Shown: positions 38,471 through 49,816 of the stretch, in pieces
Layout of the letters: each line of letters begins with the position of its first letter
Numbering within the stretch: the first letter of the stretch is position 1
From: Sophora flavescens
Taxonomy: Eukaryota > Streptophyta > Magnoliopsida > Fabales > Fabaceae
DNA: 64,000 nt
Assembly: GCA_030762895.1 (NCBI GenBank)
Contig: CM061067.1
Span: 171,242,518-171,306,517, forward strand
Reading direction: 5' to 3'
Notes under the pieces: model-generated
What the model was told of the DNA's origin: nothing
What the model saw: the letters and a program-made list of their open reading frames with translations, nothing else
Database searches by the model: none
Translations under genes and position numbers: made by a program

Positions 38471-41161
38471 TCAACTAAACCTATAGTTAGGCAAGAAGAT
38501 CCTATTATGAAAAAACTCGTCCCTAATAAAGTCAGGGACATTGGCCCACCAGTTAAAACAATGACTAGCCACACCATAATTAGCTAAACCATCTGCACAA
38601 CTATTTCCTTCTCTGTAAATGTGAGTCACCCGAAAGTTCATGCTTCTACAAAGGACTTTGCAATTTTCCCATCTATTATGAAGCTGACATGGGACTTTCC
38701 TGTTAAAAATGAAAGCATCCACCACCACCTTTGAATCACAATTGAGCCACAGCGAGGACCAACCCTTTTGCTGAGCAAGTTCAATTCCCATCATTACTGC
38801 TACAAATTCTGCATGAAGAGCTGAAACTATACCAAGGAAAGCCGAAAAACAGCCCAAGACTCCCCCATTTGAATCCCTGAATATGCCTCCAGCAGCAGCA
38901 TACCCTGGACAACCCTTAGTTGATCCATCAGAGTTTCACTTTATCCAACCAATCAAAGGAGGGAGCCAATCCACTTCTTTAATGATATCTGCTTTAGGAG
39001 CATGACAGTCCACAGAAAAGAACTTGATCACCTTAAAATCATCCATTGAATTGTTTGTAGTCCCTTTAGACAATGAGCCAGCTAGGTGAGTATTTGCCAT
39101 GATGAGACTGATGGCATGCCTGGATGATAAAATCCTGTTCCTGAATTTTACACTATTTCTGTAAAGCCATATGACCGAAATTGTATTGATGATAGCAGCC
39201 AAGACTATGTCCCTACATTGACTACTGCTGAATCTACTACATCTATCAAACAAGCAGGCAATAGAGGGTGTGTTTAGTGCATAGTTCAAAGCATTACCAA
39301 GCCAAGTCCATAGAACAGATGAGAAACTGCAGCTAAGGAAAACATGAGCCGCCATCTCCTCAGTTGCATAACACAGTGGGCAAATAGAGACAATGACACA
39401 ACCCCTAGCTCGAAGGTTATCATCAGTTGGCATTTTTGAATGCATCAATCTCCAAACTAGGAAAGATTTTGAAGGTGGAATGAAATTCTTCCAAATGAGT
39501 TTGCACCAATTAACAAAGCCCCTTTGCTGAGATGAAATCACCTTTGGAGCAATGGTAGATAGCCTATCTGCCAGCACTTTTATGATGACCTTAAACTGGA
39601 AATTTGCTAAGGCTATTGGCCTGTAATCTCCTATTGAATCAGCCTCAGGAAACTTTGGGATAAGAGCCACCATGTTGGAGTTAAGACCTGGCAAAACCCA
39701 ATTCTGCTCAAAAAATTGAATCACCGATTTATACACATCCGAGCCAACTAAGTTCCAGAATGTTTGGTAGAAGGAGCCCCCCAAACCATCAGGGCCAGGG
39801 GTCCCTGCCCCATTCATTGAGAAGACAACCTTTTTAACTTCTTCTAATGAAGGGATGCTAATAAGAATAGCATTGTCTTCTGTTGAGACAGTACTTTGAA
39901 TTATCTTTTCCACTAAGCCATTATCAATGCATTGATTCTTAGTTGCATAAAGGTCAGAGTAGAACCGAAGCACATGTTGCTCAATATCAGCGGATAACTC
40001 TAGAACCTCATCTCCATGTCGTAAGATTGACATTTGCTTAGTTGAATTCCTAATTTTTATAGTTATGTGAAAGTAAGAAGTATTTTTGTCTCCACAAGTA
40101 AACCACTTCATATTGGCTTTTTGTTTCCAGAAGGACTCCTCATAATCCAAGGCCTGATCCAACTCCATTTGAGCCTTAATTTCTTGCTGATGAAGCAAGT
40201 CAGAATAGCCATTATCTGCTATCTGCTTCTGAAGTTGATCCACCAATTCCAAGGCTACATCAACCTTTACATTGACATCACCAAACACCATTTTATTCCA
40301 TGATTTGAACTTAGCTTTTAAGTGTTTCAACTTCTGCATTAGAACATACATTGGACAGCCACTCACTGACAAGGACCAAGCATCCTTGACAAGATTTGCA
40401 CAATCCGGGTGATCTGACCACATATCAAAATATCTGAAGCTAGATGGACTTGATTTGGCACCTTTTTGTTGAGTAATCATAATGGGGTGATGATCTGAAT
40501 GACTTTTAGTTAAAGTATAACAAGCCATACTGGTCCAATAGAACAGCCAAGAATTATTCACTATTGCTCTATCAAGCCTTTTCTGTGTGTGAGCGTTGCC
40601 AGCCCTTCCATTTGACCAAGTAAAAGGCACCCCTCTGGTTACAATGTGAGAAAAATTACCAGCATTTGTCCAGTTCATAAAATCATCATAGGATGTTTTA
40701 AGAGGCAAACACCCTCCCAATTTCTCATGAGCCCCAAAGACAGCATTGAAGTCACCTACGAATAACAAAGGACCAGGGTGATCATGCTCCAATTTGTCTA
40801 AATCTCTCCAAAGCTCCTTCCTCGTTTGATAAAGGGTAGAAGCATAGACAACAACCATGAAAAACCTTTGATTATCCAAAGTAACATAGAAAGCACAGCA
40901 CTGGGAAGAGACAAAAATAACCACATGATCCATTGAGTGCATACAAAAACACCATAAACTTCGAATTCTATTAACTATCTTATTAGAAGAGAAATGCTTT
41001 AAACCAAGACTCCTCCAAAAGGACTGGTGAAATTGATCCACATCAATCCAAGGCTCAGCCAATAGCACCAAATCTGGTTTATTATTTTTACACAGCTTTT
41101 TAGTCATTTGCCTAGTTTCAGTGTTACCTAGGCCTCTAGCATTCCAAAAAAAGGCTCTCAT
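38471..41161 (-). pseudogene. LINE ORF2: endonuclease, RT with core deleted, zf-RVT, RNase H; one internal TGA
   Basis: An open run of 741 codons (41161-38936) starts MRAFFWNARG. The APE-like endonuclease keeps its catalytic motifs: WNARG, AEPW, GDFNAVFG and SDHHPI. RT begins normally (GAGTPGPDGLGGSFYQTFW, DYRPIALANFQFKVI, SSQQRGFV), then at about 39513 passes in frame to NWCKLIWKNFIPPSKSFLVW, the zf-RVT region. The central RT with DxxKAFD, the QGDPLSP block and the FADD motif is absent. After TGA at 38938-38936 the same frame continues (NSDGSTKGC) into an RNase H domain with its acidic residues (NSDGS, HAEF/GIELA, LNCDSK, CADGLANYG) to 38471. The TGA stands where relatives have a sense codon before NSDGS. 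Confidence 0.85.
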
Positions 41162-41226
41162 TAAGCAAGATTACGTGGACCACCCCTTCGGGAGTTAGGA
41201 ACAACAACCTTAGCTTTGCCACCTTT

Positions 41227-42882
41227 CTATTTTTGTCTAAGCTTCTTTTTCCGAGACTTGGTCAAAGCAACAGTGAAAGAAGAGCTGCCTGCTGCATCCT
41301 GAGCTCTGATTGCTGTAAGGGAAGGGTCAGGCTCAAAATCCTCTTCTTCATCTCCCCATAATCTAGAAACAATTTGCATGTCCTTTCTGACATTTGGAGG
41401 AACTGGGTCGGAAAGAAAATCTGGTGACTTTGAAGAGGTTGAAGTTGCATTCCCCTCCAAAGAATCAGGAACCACCAGACTTTGAGAATTATGGTTTTCC
41501 TCTTCCAAAGCAGAGTCTATGTTATCATCCAGGTGAGGCTGGGATTCATCATAAATAGTCTCAATTGAGTCATTGTCCTCGTCAATCACTGGTTACCTAG
41601 ACTTCACAGCATCACCTAATCTTTGAAACACAATGGCCATAGGCATTGTCTCATTAATCCTTATTGCTACCTCTGATTCCCTTAGGATTGTGAACACTCT
41701 ATCCCTCCTATCGAGAATTATGTCTGTGTGTGGGCTACCAATGACCTGGTTCACAATATTTTGATCAGCCAAGCCATTAGCCACTTCACTAACCACCTGA
41801 GGCATTTGATCAACATGATCCTTTCTCAAACCGCTACCACCAGGACTAACCAGATCAACAACTAGTTTTTCTTGGTTCTCAACAACCTTATCCCCTTGAT
41901 TAGCATCAACGGTCTATTTTTGCTTAGGGACATATATTTTAGTACCCTTAGCAATCCCTCGATCCTGATTCTTTGCCAAAGATTCTTTACCAGGGTTGAC
42001 ATTCTCACCCTTCTTCTTCTTGCAACTAGCCTCCTCATGGCCAATTAAACCACAAAAGTTATAGTAAGCTGGTAGGTTTTCATAGTCAATTTCCACGTAG
42101 AAAGCAAAGTCATTCCTCTCTACCATTATCTTGTTAGGAATTCTGCCTTTTAAATCAATCTCAACCAGGACCCTTGCAAAGTGGCCCAAAGTTCTCAACC
42201 TAGTTGCTTCATCCAAAGTAATTGGAGTGCCAACACCATTAGCTATTTCAAATAGAATTTTCGGACACCAATATTCTTGGGGGAGATCATAAATTCTCAC
42301 CCAGCATTGCACCTGTGTTTGTCTTTGTTGATTCGGGTTAAATTCTGCACTCTACAGTGTCAATCTCAAGATCCCTGGACTTAAGCTCCAAGAACCCGAG
42401 GACCATATACGAGTAAATTCTTCCTGGGATTGAAAACCAAACTCAAAGTAACCTTTTCCCAAAGGAGTCATTCTCCATTGTGATATTGGCTTCCACAATG
42501 CAGATGGCTTGGAGAGCAAGTCGGTGATCTTAAGAGGTTGATTCCCTTTTGCCATCAATAAGTGGCCATGAAGGCAATTCTTGGCACTGTGAAGACCAAT
42601 CTTGTACTCCTCCTCTGAAATCTTGATGGAGACAACACCACTTATGATTCATGGACGAGGCAATTGTGACAATGAGATATCCATCGTGTTGCATACCGCT
42701 TAAGCAAACGACTTTGGAGTAGTCGGCTGAGCAGGTTGATCATGGATTTTGGCCGGAGGAGCAAACAGGCTGTCAGAGTTTGAGGAAACATTGTTGAGAG
42801 GAGCAGATTTTGGGGGAGGAAGAATGTCAGGGAACATGAATTCCCATGGGCAATTCGAGGAGAATGCCATGGAGGAACACAT
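41227..42882 (-). pseudogene. LINE ORF1 (gag-like) with five in-frame stops
   Basis: One frame runs from about 42882 (MAFSSNCPWEF at 42870) to 41227, interrupted by TAA near 42700, TGA near 42650, TAG near 42352, TAG near 41914 and TAA near 41593, without frameshifts. A DUF4283-like region (QPLKITDLLSKPSALWKPIS, GYFEFGFQSQEEF, YDLPQEYWCPKIL) is followed by a zinc-knuckle-like NFCGLIGHEEASC whose first Cys position holds Tyr (YYNFC). The C-terminus is acidic then basic (KSRKKKLRQK). Proteins of this type bind element RNA. The ORF ends about 65 bases before ORF2 and lies in a different frame. Confidence 0.8.
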
Positions 42883-42999
42883 ACAACCCTAGACTACCAT
42901 GCAAACCCTAGAAGAGGATTCTCTCTGGGAATCTTTTTTGGTAGAATCTCATATAGATATGATATATGATAATAAATAAATAAGGAAAATGCTAACACC

Positions 43000-43540
43000 A
43001 AGAAAAGAAAGATTGCATAGGGAATTCATGTATTTAACATTTGAAAAGGTAAAATGCTTGGTTTTTCAATGAAAACTTACTTTCCTTGGTTCCTTAAAAA
43101 GTGTCTTAAGGGCACTCGTTAGCATGACCCAATAAATAATAATGATACACGTGAGCTAAGATCAGTCAATGTGGGGCATTTCTCTTTGGGTCTTGCTAAC
43201 GAGTACCCTAAGGGCATTGGTTAAGGAACTCGCAAAAGGAAAATTCGTATTAAAAAATTAAGTGTCACACTCTTCGAAATTCTAAATACACATTTTTCAA
43301 TACGAATTTTACTTTTATGGTTCCTTAAATAATGCCCTAAGGGCACTTGTTAGCATTCTCCTTTCTTTTTAGACTAGTATCATTGGTTAAGGAATTCAAA
43401 GATAGAATAATTTTATGGGAAATGGTAGTTTTTAAATTTACGAAGTATTGAATACACCACTTTCCAATACAAACTTTCTATTTCTGATTCTTTAACCAAT
43501 GTCATAAGCGCACTGACTAGCATTTGCCTTCTTTTTATTT
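43000..43540. mobile_element. Foldback MITE cluster
   Basis: TTAAGGGCACTCGTTAGCAT (about 43108-43127) and its inverted form TGCTAACGAGTACCCTAAGG (43195-43214) form one hairpin. A second set at about 43293-43355 (ATGCCCTAAGGGCACTTGTT) pairs with 43380-43540 (CATTGGTTAAGGAATTC). All lie in the context GGTTCCTTAA and its complement. At least two copies of one foldback family, adjacent or nested, with no coding capacity. Confidence 0.6.
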
Positions 43541-43549
43541 TAATCTTTT

Positions 43550-44236
43550 CATTCATCGTGGTCATTTATTGCAAAGGTGCATTATCTTAGGGCCCATTTT
43601 CTTTTCAAGTTTTTGCGGAGATCTTCATTGATCAATATGTTAGGGAAACGATTCGCAATGCATGCTTTCAATTGAACATGTTTCTCAAGAACTTCCATGA
43701 AGTTGAGGACCTAAAACTAAAACTTAACATGGTATATGCTTCTTTTTCCGATATTTCCTTACACAATTCTAGGAAAGATCTAAACAAGAAAACATGCATC
43801 TTAGCTAGAAATTTGTAAAGTAGTGTTAGAAAAAAGTATACATTGTTAAGCTTTAGTTTCATGCTCTCCACTTTGTGGGAAAGTTCTTGAGAAGCATATT
43901 CAATCAAAAGTATGCATTTTGAACCCTCACCTCAACATATTTATCGATTACGATCTCCACAGAAGATTGAAAATAAAATGCAGACCCTAGAAGAATGAAC
44001 CTATACAATAAATTATCATGATAGAAGAATTTTGTAGGTGAAGCACAGACCATCAAAAATGAACTTTGTACTCTTGGAATCAATCATTCATCATGGTCAT
44101 TTATTGCAAAGGTGCATTATCTTAGGGCCCATTTTCTTTTCAAGATTTTATGGATATCTTTAGTGATCAAATTGTTTGGGAGACGATTCGCAATGCATGC
44201 TTTCAATTGAACATGTTTTTCAAGAACCTCCACGAC
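43550..44236. repeat. Direct repeat of about 150 bp, 538 bp apart
   Basis: 43551-43700 and 44089-44235 share CATTTATTGCAAAGGTGCAT, ATCTTAGGGCCCATTTTC and GCAATGCATGCTTTCAATTG at about 85-90% by eye. The sequence between and around them is AT-rich and non-coding. Confidence 0.7.
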
Positions 44237-44946
44237 CCAACTAATGCTTTCTATCATTAGTGAATGAGAGTAGAAAACTTTATTCACATATGTGGAGGTG
44301 GGAAGGGAAATAAACATTACCAGAAATATAATTTTCTTGATAATAAAATATTCCAGCAACCAAATGTCACCTTAGTAGTTTACTAACAGGGCTCGAAGGA
44401 CACTGATATTGGAATACACAAAGAATAAGTTTCTATAGGAAAACAAAACATACAATTTTAAAGGATAATAAATACAACACTTTTTAATAAAAAATTATAT
44501 TTATTATTCCTTAATTAGTATTGTTATCCTTCACCTTTTTTTTCCTTCAAAAAAAGCATTCACCTTTTTTTATATACATTATTTATATAAAGTTCTTACA
44601 TTATGAATCAATCATACATCACCAAACATATGAATTTTAAGATAATTATTTTAATTGTCAAATATTCCTAATAATTACCTTGTTCGATCTTTTAGTGGAA
44701 CACACCTCACTCGATAGAGTCATTTTGTTTTTCTTTTAAAATAAAAATCTGATTTCCAGCGAACCGGTTTAGATTGAGTTGCAGTCGGTTATGGCTGATT
44801 TTTCCGAATTTCCATCGGTTTAGTGGTTCTTGTACTGACTCCTTGCAAACCGGCTTTGTGTCAAGTTCCCGGTGGACCAGTCCGGTCCGTTTTGACTACC
44901 TTTCAAAATACTAATATTAACACTAACATTTTTTTATAAAATAATT
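44237..44946. other. AT-rich intergenic sequence, no gene seen
   Basis: No coding signal. A less AT-rich patch near 44750-44900 has pyrimidine/purine-rich phrases such as GAACCGGTTTAGATTG, possibly a decayed element end. Confidence 0.4.
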
Positions 44947-45418
44947 GCAGTTTTGGTCCCTTTAGTTTCACCTATGGATGATTTTGGTCTCTGTAGTTTA
45001 AATTTCTCAAATCAAGTCTCTCTAATTCGAACAAATCTGACCGTACCATCCAATACTTAAGGGGGGTTACTGACCTGACTAATCCTTTATAATGTGCCAT
45101 TAGTATAAGATTAGTTTTATTTAATTGGTTAAAAAAATTGTTAAAACTAAAACTAAAAAAATAAAAAAAACGCTAAAAAGGAGGGCACATGAAGAGCACA
45201 TTTGTCTGCATTTTAACTTTTGTTTTTATTTTTTTGACTAATTAAAATACAACAATAATATCATGTCGCAAAGGTTATTCAGGTCAGTGACTTCGGTTAA
45301 GTATTGGATTGTATGTTGATAGCAGGATCCTATTTGTTTGATTTTAAAAATAGAGGACTTCATTTTAACAATTGAAATTATAGGGACCAAAATCAATCAT
45401 TTGTAAAACTATAGTATA
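44947..45418. mobile_element. Foldback element, imperfect long TIRs
   Basis: The left arm (TTTTGGTCCCTTTAGTTTCA, GATTTTGGTCTCTG) and the right arm (TATAGGGACCAAAATCAATC) are complementary over about 80 bp. Inner arms CCAATACTTAAG and CTTCGGTTAAGTATTGGATT (45053 and 45290) also pair. It resembles the element at 550-922 in its TTTGGTCCC ends but is more diverged. No target duplication was confirmed. Confidence 0.6.
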
Positions 45419-46270
45419 TTTGAGCCATTACCAAATGTCTTAACAACTTTTAAGCCATTCCATGTAGTGGATTTGAGAAGACATAATCTCCTGAGTCATG
45501 ATAGATAAAGAAAGGGAAAAGCTAAGAACTTTGAAACAATTATAAATTATTTTTACAATGTTATAGATGCACCTGCAGAAAAGCATTATACAAAATGATA
45601 GATAGACAAAAAAAAGGAGCAGTTAGAACACACCATAATTCATGTTCGAGATTTACACTCCCTAGCTTTGGTAGAGCCAATTGTGCTGAAATTGGAATAA
45701 GATTTTCATAGCCTTGGACATCTACTCAAAAGGGAGAGAAAATTCCGTCATCATAAAAAAAATAACCAATTTGACCATAATCATTCATTATTGAAGCAAC
45801 ACAAATCATTAGTACTAACATGCAAAAAAAAAAATCGCTTAAGAAATAAGAGAGAGAAGGCCTCTTCAAAAACAAAAAAAAAAAGAGAGAGAGAAGGAGC
45901 ATGAGAACGGAAAATAGATATAGGTAGTGAAAACAAAGCACATGTGTGAAAATCCGAATTAGGTTATGACAAATGAAAAAAAAAGTATGCTGCTTGTGAT
46001 TTGATTCAAATATATTTATAGAAGTCATGATTAAAAAAAAAAATCAGTTTTGATTCGTTTGTGATTTGATCCAAAAAAATCCATTTGAACTAATGGCTAA
46101 TATGTCCAGAAAATCAAATTAATGTTGATAAATGTAATCAGTATCATAATCAAAATCAAAATATGATCCATGTAGTAGGTATTTAATGAGCCGGAATTCT
46201 CTTCACCGTGAGAGTGACATGTGTACTGTTTCATTTGAGACTCTATGATTGACTGCCACTTGTAAAAACT
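45419..46270. other. AT-rich intergenic sequence
   Basis: No supported gene. It has A-rich and GA-rich runs at 45820-45900. TGCTC at 46271-46275 is the left target duplication of the next element. Confidence 0.45.
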
Positions 46271-46620
46271 TGCTCTATTCCTGTCAAGATCCGTTTTGTC
46301 AGAATCTCGCCATAGAACGTGAAACCAAGGGGGTTATTTTATGATTTGGGCTTGACAGAATTCAGTGATTCCAGTCCTACGTATCCCAGTGGGAATCAAA
46401 GCCAGACGTAGTTCTAGGTTCATCCCTTGGCGGGGCGGTGATCTCGATCCCTTAATTTTGTATCGGACGAGTACTAGGGAGCAAGGACTGTTTGATAGTC
46501 TCTTGGTCGACGCTAGTTCCTCTAACACGCTTAAGGGAGAGTCACCGGTGTACAGTGAAAAGTGAGTCTCTTATGAGGGGTACTCCTCCTTTTATAATAG
46601 AATTCCCCTATCTCTTAGAG

Positions 46621-46890
46621 ATCTGATTTATCTCTTAATATTTTTTAGAGATCTGATTTGTCTCTTAATATCTTTTAGAGATCTGATTTGTCTCTTAATA
46701 TCTTTTAGAGATCTGATTTATCTCTTAATATTTTTTAGAGATCTGATTTGTCTCTTAATATCTTTTAGAGATCTGATTTGTCTCTTAATATCTTTTAGAG
46801 ATCCGATTTGTCTCTTAATATCTTTTAGAGATCTGATTTGTCTCTTAATATCTTTTAGAGATCTGATTTGTCTCTTAATATCTTTTTGAG
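46621..46890. repeat. 30-bp tandem array, nine units
   Basis: Exact 30-base period, units nearly identical (one has ATCCGATTTG). The 5' LTR has only six units. Confidence 0.9.
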
Positions 46891-46922
46891 ATAATATCCC
46901 TTAATTTAAGGGATATTATCTC
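46888..46922. repeat. 35-bp palindrome in the 3' LTR
   Basis: Arms GAGATAATATCCCTTAA and its complement TTAAGGGATATTATCTC flank a single central T. It lies directly after the 30-bp array. The same palindrome is in the 5' LTR at 53150-53184. It could form a strong hairpin in DNA or RNA. Confidence 0.85.
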
Positions 46923-47075
46923 TTTTAACCAGATAATGTTATTTTGGATAATATCAGGATTTAATACCAATATCTTATTTCTTTAATTAAGTGATCTTTG
47001 ATTTATTATCTTTAATTTCCGGACTGGGCCGGGTACTTGAGCTCGGTGGCCGGGTTAATAACCTCGGCCAGTACA

Positions 47076-47090
47076 CAAGCCCCCCAAGCT
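47076..47090 (-). other. Polypurine tract of the Tat-type element
   Basis: The minus strand reads AGCTTGGGGGGCTTG directly before the LTR start TGTACTGGCC. A near-copy of this tract with flanking sequence lies at 47155-47175. Confidence 0.65.
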
Positions 47091-48950
47091 TTGAGCTGAT
47101 TAGGCGTAGAAGCTTTCATGATGTTTTAGCCAAGCTCTGTATCTCGGCCCATACACAAGCCCCCCAAGCTTCGAGCTGATCACGTGGAAGCTTTTTCGAA
47201 TGAGCCGAGGCTAGGAACTTGGTTTCACCTTTTGATCTTTCGTCTCGGCGAGGTAAGTGACCGAGCTTCATACCTTATATATGTGTACACGTCCTCCAAC
47301 TCGGTGAGTAGCTCGGGTGACCGAGCTTGACGCTTTCGAGGTACCGAGCCGAGGTGGGGATGGTTACTCGTTTCCTGTTGAGGCCATACTTTCTCGGTTA
47401 CCGAGATGGAAAGGAGACGTTACTGATGCGTAGCCTTCATGGCATCATTTCTGAGGCTTGCGCTGTAGTTGCGTGCTCGAACGATAAGTCGAGAGCCGGA
47501 GCTCAATCGAGCAGTCGGGAGCCGGAGCTCAACCGAGTGGTTGAGAGCCTGAGCTCAACCCATTAGGGAACCTGAGCTTCATGTTTCAGGTTGCCGAGCT
47601 TCACATTTCGGCCAATTCTTAAGTTCAACGGACTCCGTGGGCGAGTCTAGTAATCATTTCCCTTTGATTGTTTGGGTTTGGAGATCTAGCTTTATTTCTC
47701 ATCCAATATTTTAGTTTGGTGGGCTCAGTGGCCGATTTTTACATTTCGATCAGTATATAAGCTCTCCAAGCTTTGAGCTCGGAATAAGCGAAAGAGTTTT
47801 GTGAATGAAGCTGAGCTGGTCCTTGGTGTTGATAAGGTACTGGATTTGCATAGATCTTCTTACTTCGGTTAATACCTCTCGGGCAGTATCCGAGTTTAGT
47901 GGTTGAGGTTCACATCTCGGCCAGTAACATGCTTTGAACATAAGATACTTCAATCTTTCCTTTGTTTAAGACAAGTTTAGAAGCTGGTAGCTGAGATTCG
48001 ACTTAGCAGTGGTTTAGGTTTGAACCGATCTTGTGAAGAGTCAAGTTCAAACTCGGTCATCAGGAATTTACCTTGGTGCTTGTATTTCATCCTTTAACTT
48101 TTGATGCTTTCAAGATGCTTATCTTGAGAGTTTGAATTTGACCTGCCTTTTGCCGAATGTAGCTTGGTCTTTGAAGTTCTTGAGAGCTCTTAACATTTTC
48201 TTCGAGTAGCTCATAACCCTTTCATTTGGTGGATTTTGAAATACCCACTAACTTTGCAACTTGACCTCGAATTATTTTTCCCGATCTTGAAGGTATGCCT
48301 CAGAATAAACTTTCCTAGTATCTTCTCCAATTTTTATGAGAAAATAGTTTTCATACAGGTTCTTCGAGTTGTAGGCTAAGGGATATCCTTTTTCTGTAAT
48401 TTTCGAGAATATCCTTCCTTTATCCCTGTTAGCCCCCCAAGCTCCGAGCTTGAAATAAGCGAAAGAGCTTGAATGTCAACCCGCATGTCTTAACACGGCT
48501 TTTGGTGCCGAGGACTTTGGACTATGATTCGCGGAAGCATTGCTCGGAAATCTGCTTTTTGTAGAACCAATCCTTTCTTGGGTTATCGTCTCGTCTTTGG
48601 CCGCTGCTTGCTCGGATTTTTGTGCGGAGGGAAACATTGCTCGATTTCGACTTTTTCCAGTGCCTAGTGCGAGGGAGCATAGCTCGACCTCGGCTTTTTG
48701 GTGCGAGGGGGCAATGCTCGACCTCGGCTTTCTGGGCTTCTGCCCTTTGTTCTTAGCTGGATGATTTTAATTCTGGCCCTATAGTGGGTTCTCTAGTTGT
48801 TAAGTCAGCATATGCTCGGCTTTTACTAGAATTGGTCCATGATGCGAGTAGGAAAGCTGCGGTCGGTTACACTCTTCTGAGTCTCCCCCATTACCCGTTT
48901 TTCGAGCCGCGAGCTTTCTAATAATGAAAAGTATGAAGGCGGATGCCGCC
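47091..48950. other. Repeat-rich interior of the Tat-type element
   Basis: Phrases such as CCCCCAAGCTTTGAGCTGAT, GCTCGGTGACCGAGCTT-like motifs and GCTCGACCTCGGCTTT recur several times. It is more GC-rich than flanking DNA. No domain was recognised. It may be a degenerate upstream part of the antisense ORF region. Confidence 0.45.
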
Positions 48951-48997
48951 CGAACTTTGCGCACTGGGGACGAGCTTAAAAATAGCCATGGCAAAGT

Positions 48998-49442
48998 GTG
49001 AAGAGCAAGCTAGAAGCGGAGAGAACTGACCGACTTAATCTTCAAAATGTAGTGAAAGGGCTGGAAGCCGAGACAGAAGCCAGCCAGGAGTTGCGGAAGT
49101 TGCTGGAGGCCGAGAAGGAGGAGAACCGGAGGCTTCGTGCTGATCTAGCTGAAGCTGAGACTTTAATCATGAGGGAGCATGTTAACGGTTTCTCCCAAGC
49201 CGTGAAGCAACTCCAGCACTTCAACCCTACTGCCGACTTCTCCAAGGTCTGATGTGGACAAGGATTTCAACCGAGACGGGATCCTTGTGGCATTGGCCGA
49301 GCTGGAGGATGAGGATGAGGCCGCAACTCCTGGAGAAGAGGGCGAGGATCAATTGGACGAGGAGGGACCCGAAGGTGGAGTGGGCCAAACTGGCCAGATT
49401 GATACCGTTCCTTCCGAGGCGAAGGAGAACCTAGATTCCTGA
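48998..49442 (+). pseudogene. Antisense coiled-coil ORF (aORF) remnant of the Tat-type element
   Basis: Two adjoining plus-strand frames (48998-49252 and 49254-49442) together encode a charged coiled coil (LEAERTDRLNLQNVVKGLEA, ELRKLLEAEKEENRRLRADL), then FNPTADFSKV and an acidic tail (LAELEDEDEAATPGEEGEDQ). The frame break at about 49250 and an upstream break near 48985 show it is damaged. It is opposite to the element's own direction and lies between the arrays and the 3' LTR, the place where Tat elements (Grande, RIRE2) carry an extra antisense ORF. Its function is unknown. Confidence 0.6.
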
Positions 49443-49609
49443 AGTTGTATAAGCGGTTTAGAAATATTTTTGTAAGACTTTATGTACTTGGGGACTTGCC
49501 CCTAAAATTTCTTATTTTACTTGTGGATTTATTTATACTTTGGTGAATTTTATGATGTTTTATGGGTTGATCCTGATTGATCACCTATTAACTTGATATA
49601 TTTATATAG

Positions 49610-49816
49610 GCTTGGCACTTCGACCCTGATCGGTCGAATGTGGCTCTTGCTTAGGATTCGAGCACCTTTAGAGGCTTTGGTTGACCTCTTTAGGGTCTGG
49701 GACCTGCTTAGGAGTCAAGTACCTTTAGAGGCTTCGGTTGGCCTCTTCAGGGTTTAGCACCTTTAGGTGTTATCTCCAGCTTAGGAGTCAAGTGCCTGCT
49801 TAGGCTTTATCTCCTG
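49610..49816. repeat. Degenerate repeats leading into the 34-bp array
   Basis: GCTTAGGAGTCAAGTACCTT, TTTAGAGGCTTCGGTTG and related phrases are repeated two to three times and grade into the regular array. Confidence 0.5.

Larger units (their letters stand above)
38283..42951 (-). mobile_element. Full-length L1-type LINE with defective ORFs
   Basis: A 4.67-kb element on the minus strand is flanked by 16-bp direct repeats TATAGGTATGATATAT (38267-38282) and TATAGATATGATATAT (42952-42967), one mismatch apart. Order: short 5' leader, ORF1 (gag-like with DUF4283-type and zinc-knuckle regions), ORF2 (endonuclease, partial RT, zf-RVT, RNase H), and a short 3' tail ending in TA repeats. ORF1 has five in-frame stops and no frameshift. 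ORF2 has one in-frame TGA and an in-frame loss of the RT core. It cannot retrotranspose on its own. Confidence 0.9.
46276..47075 (-). repeat. 3' LTR of the Tat-type element (nine 30-bp units)
   Basis: Begins (plus strand) TATTCCTGTCAAG and ends GGCCAGTACA. It contains nine 30-bp units (46621-46890) with ATCTGATTTGTCTCTTAATA and TCTTTTAGAG, followed by a 35-bp palindrome. A 64-codon open frame at 46528-46334 is present identically in both LTRs and is not called as a gene. Confidence 0.88.

Noticed and set aside
40067..40303. Plus-strand frame of 78 codons
   Set aside because: Shadow of LINE ORF2 on the opposite strand.
46334..46528. 64-codon open frame in the LTR, present identically at 52686-52880
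   Set aside because: It lies within both LTRs of a young element, and identity is expected without selection. No family match.
47327..47566. 79-codon plus-strand frame in the Tat-type element
   Set aside because: GC-rich repeated context with GAGCC/GAGCT motifs; no domain, not joined to the antisense ORF.
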